Shown here: positions 62,923-64,000 of the stretch, one piece after another
Layout of the letters: every line of letters begins with the position of its first letter
Numbering within the stretch: position 1 is the stretch's first letter
Assembly (NCBI RefSeq): GCF_900100385.1
Contig: NZ_FNFC01000009.1
Location: 62,001 to 126,000, forward strand
Direction of reading: 5' to 3'
From: Halovenus aranensis
GTDB taxonomy: Archaea; Halobacteriota; Halobacteria; Halobacteriales; Haloarculaceae
DNA length: 64,000 bases
The notes under the pieces: generated by a model
The model's input: only the letters and a program-made list of their open reading frames with translations
Databases searched by the model: none
Told to the model about the DNA's origin: nothing
Made by a program: the position numbers and the translations under genes

Positions 62923-63375
62923 GTGTGGTTGTTATCGTCCGTGTTCGGTGTCGTGAGTGGTTGGCAGGTCGATACGAGACAGACCGACGGGCCGGGGGTC
63001 CGGTGCCAACGACACCCCCCGACTGCGCCGAACTGCGACCCGGTGGGACAGTGCCGGGCCGTTATCGGATATTAACTGTAGTAAATTGAAGGAAAATTGG
63101 TACTGTGCATCCGGCATCGGCAGTCTGGTCAGTCGAGCTCGGTCTGACTGCTGCACAGGTGTCGGGGGAGCTGCCCCAGTACATACCAGAGATAACGATA
63201 GTATCACCAATAATAGTTCTGAAAGTCGTGCTAGCACTTCACACAGGTGCTGTTGTGGACCGCCGAGAGTGGCAAACTGGCCGAGACAGCGATTACAATA
63301 ACAGTCAGGGAGTGAGTGTTATCAGCCAGCCCACAGGGAGTAACGCTATTACCCCGTGCGCACGTGCGTGGGAGT
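62923..63375. other. Long gap between E1-alpha and the amidohydrolase gene
   Basis: No gene is seen in 453 bp. The middle part (63062-63115) is AT-rich and may hold the E1-alpha promoter (TTAATATCCG on the minus strand), with a long leader. A TATA-like CGCTATTA near 63345 fits the amidohydrolase start at 63376. A small imperfect dyad GGGG-AGCT-GCCCC lies near 63165. Confidence 0.4.
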
Positions 63376-64000
63376 ATGAGTGTTGACGGACTGAACGTTC
63401 TGGACGACAAGCAGGCGATAGACACACACGCCCACCAGCCGACCAGCGAGTTCCTACACGACGCCGGCGGACAGATGATGCAAGACGCTGCCGACCGCTT
63501 TGGCTCCGAGATGGAGACCTGGAGCTACGAGGAGATGATCGAGGAGTACCACGACGCAGGTGTCGGGAAGGCGGTACTGCTCGGCTGGGACGCCGAGACG
63601 AACACCGGAAATCCGCCCGTGCCAAACGACTACGTCGCCGAGGTGCGCGACGAACATCCCGAGTTCTTCATCGGCTTCGGGTCGGTCGACCCGTTGAAAG
63701 ACGACTGCGTCGAGGAGGCGATTCGGTGTGTCGAAGACCTCGACCTCTCGGGGTTCAAGTTTCAGCAAATCGCGCAGGGATTCGACCCGTCCCAGCCCGA
63801 GTACGAGCAGCTATTCGACACGATTGAAGACCTCGGTGTCCCGGTCGTCTTCCACGGCGGCAACTCCACGCTGGGCGCATGTTCACCCGGTGGGCGCGGC
63901 CTCCAGGTGAAATACGGGAACCCGATGTTGATAGACGACGTGGCCGCACGCCACCCGGAGCTCCAGATACTGATTGCCCATCCGGCCTACCCCTGGGAGA
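63376..64000 (+). CDS. Amidohydrolase (Amidohydro_2 family), 5' part truncated by window edge
   Basis: The frame stays open from ATG 63376 to the window end, giving 208 residues of an amidohydrolase_2-type TIM barrel. Metal ligands are visible as AIDTHAHQPTSEFL (H-x-H) and, further on, VVFHGGNSTLGACSPGGRG, and LIAHPAYPWE at the edge. Other family parts are AVLLGWDAETNTGNPPVPND and FFIGFGSVDPLKDDCVEEAI. Members include decarboxylases such as gamma-resorcylate or aminocarboxymuconate-semialdehyde decarboxylase; the substrate is unknown. The C-terminal half is missing. Confidence 0.88.
   Translation, partial: MSVDGLNVLDDKQAIDTHAHQPTSEFLHDAGGQMMQDAADRFGSEMETWSYEEMIEEYHDAGVGKAVLLGWDAETNTGNPPVPNDYVAEVRDEHPEFFIGFGSVDPLKDDCVEEAIRCVEDLDLSGFKFQQIAQGFDPSQPEYEQLFDTIEDLGVPVVFHGGNSTLGACSPGGRGLQVKYGNPMLIDDVAARHPELQILIAHPAYPWE

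Overview
The window is chromosomal DNA from a halophilic archaeon (class Halobacteria). The evidence is high GC, proteins very rich in Asp and Glu, a 2Fe-2S ferredoxin whose cysteine spacing matches the halobacterial type, several bat-type (HTH_10) regulators, Tat-lipoprotein signals, archaeal pilins, deoxyhypusine synthase, Thi4, Pth2, bacterial-type riboflavin synthase, and leaderless promoters with TATA boxes about 25-30 bp before the start codon. Genus cannot be decided from the sequence. I see no rRNA, no CRISPR array and no intact insertion sequence.

Layout. 1-6.5 kb: the 5' part of dihydrofolate reductase, a bat-type regulator with an unknown 'GRY..VSPVF' protein upstream of it, a MATE exporter, a prolyl oligopeptidase and a GNAT enzyme. 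6.6-8.2 kb: tRNA-Gly(TCC), a cluster of perfect hairpins and a GrpB-family gene of lower GC. 8.2-17.6 kb: glyceraldehyde-3-phosphate dehydrogenase, a membrane histidine kinase, Thi4, a 1134-residue STAND-like ATPase with TPRs, a PAS histidine kinase and ferredoxin. 17.7-29.4 kb: mainly housekeeping and conserved haloarchaeal genes (Pth2, ACT-domain regulator, IMPACT-family protein, LamG pilin, Upp, PHP protein, SppA, an ABC exporter). 29.5-35.3 kb: an iron block with dpsA, three near-perfect DtxR/IdeR-type operators, an iron-controlled two-gene operon, a siderophore-type binding lipoprotein, an FAD enzyme and an MFS carrier. 35.3-44.3 kb: RND exporter, cation/proton antiporter with TrkA domains, PQQ-type sugar dehydrogenase, deoxyhypusine synthase, CoA-disulfide-reductase-like flavoprotein.

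44.5-46 kb holds a tandem pair of the 'GRY..VSPVF' family beside tRNA-Arg(CCG), whose 3' end is duplicated 106 bp away. 46-53 kb: creatininase-family enzyme, thioesterase, LLM oxidoreductase, UvrB, an RNase R-like enzyme and riboflavin synthase. 53-60 kb: a second bat regulator plus 'GRY..VSPVF' pair, a TatD-like hydrolase and a pilin/surface-protein cluster. 60-64 kb: an AbrB-PIN toxin-antitoxin pair lying between the intact 3' end of a 2-oxoacid dehydrogenase E1-beta gene and a decayed copy of that 3' end, then E1-beta, E1-alpha and the start of an amidohydrolase.

The strongest candidate for something undescribed is the 'GRY..VSPVF' family. Four paralogues occur in one window, and two of them sit directly upstream of, and co-oriented with, a bat-type DNA-binding protein in the same order. 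This looks like a repeated sensor/effector-regulator module; its function is unknown. Other notable structures are a roughly 95-bp dispersed intergenic element with conserved dyads (two copies), a recurring GGGGTCA hairpin (three copies), and a symmetric arrangement of iron boxes.
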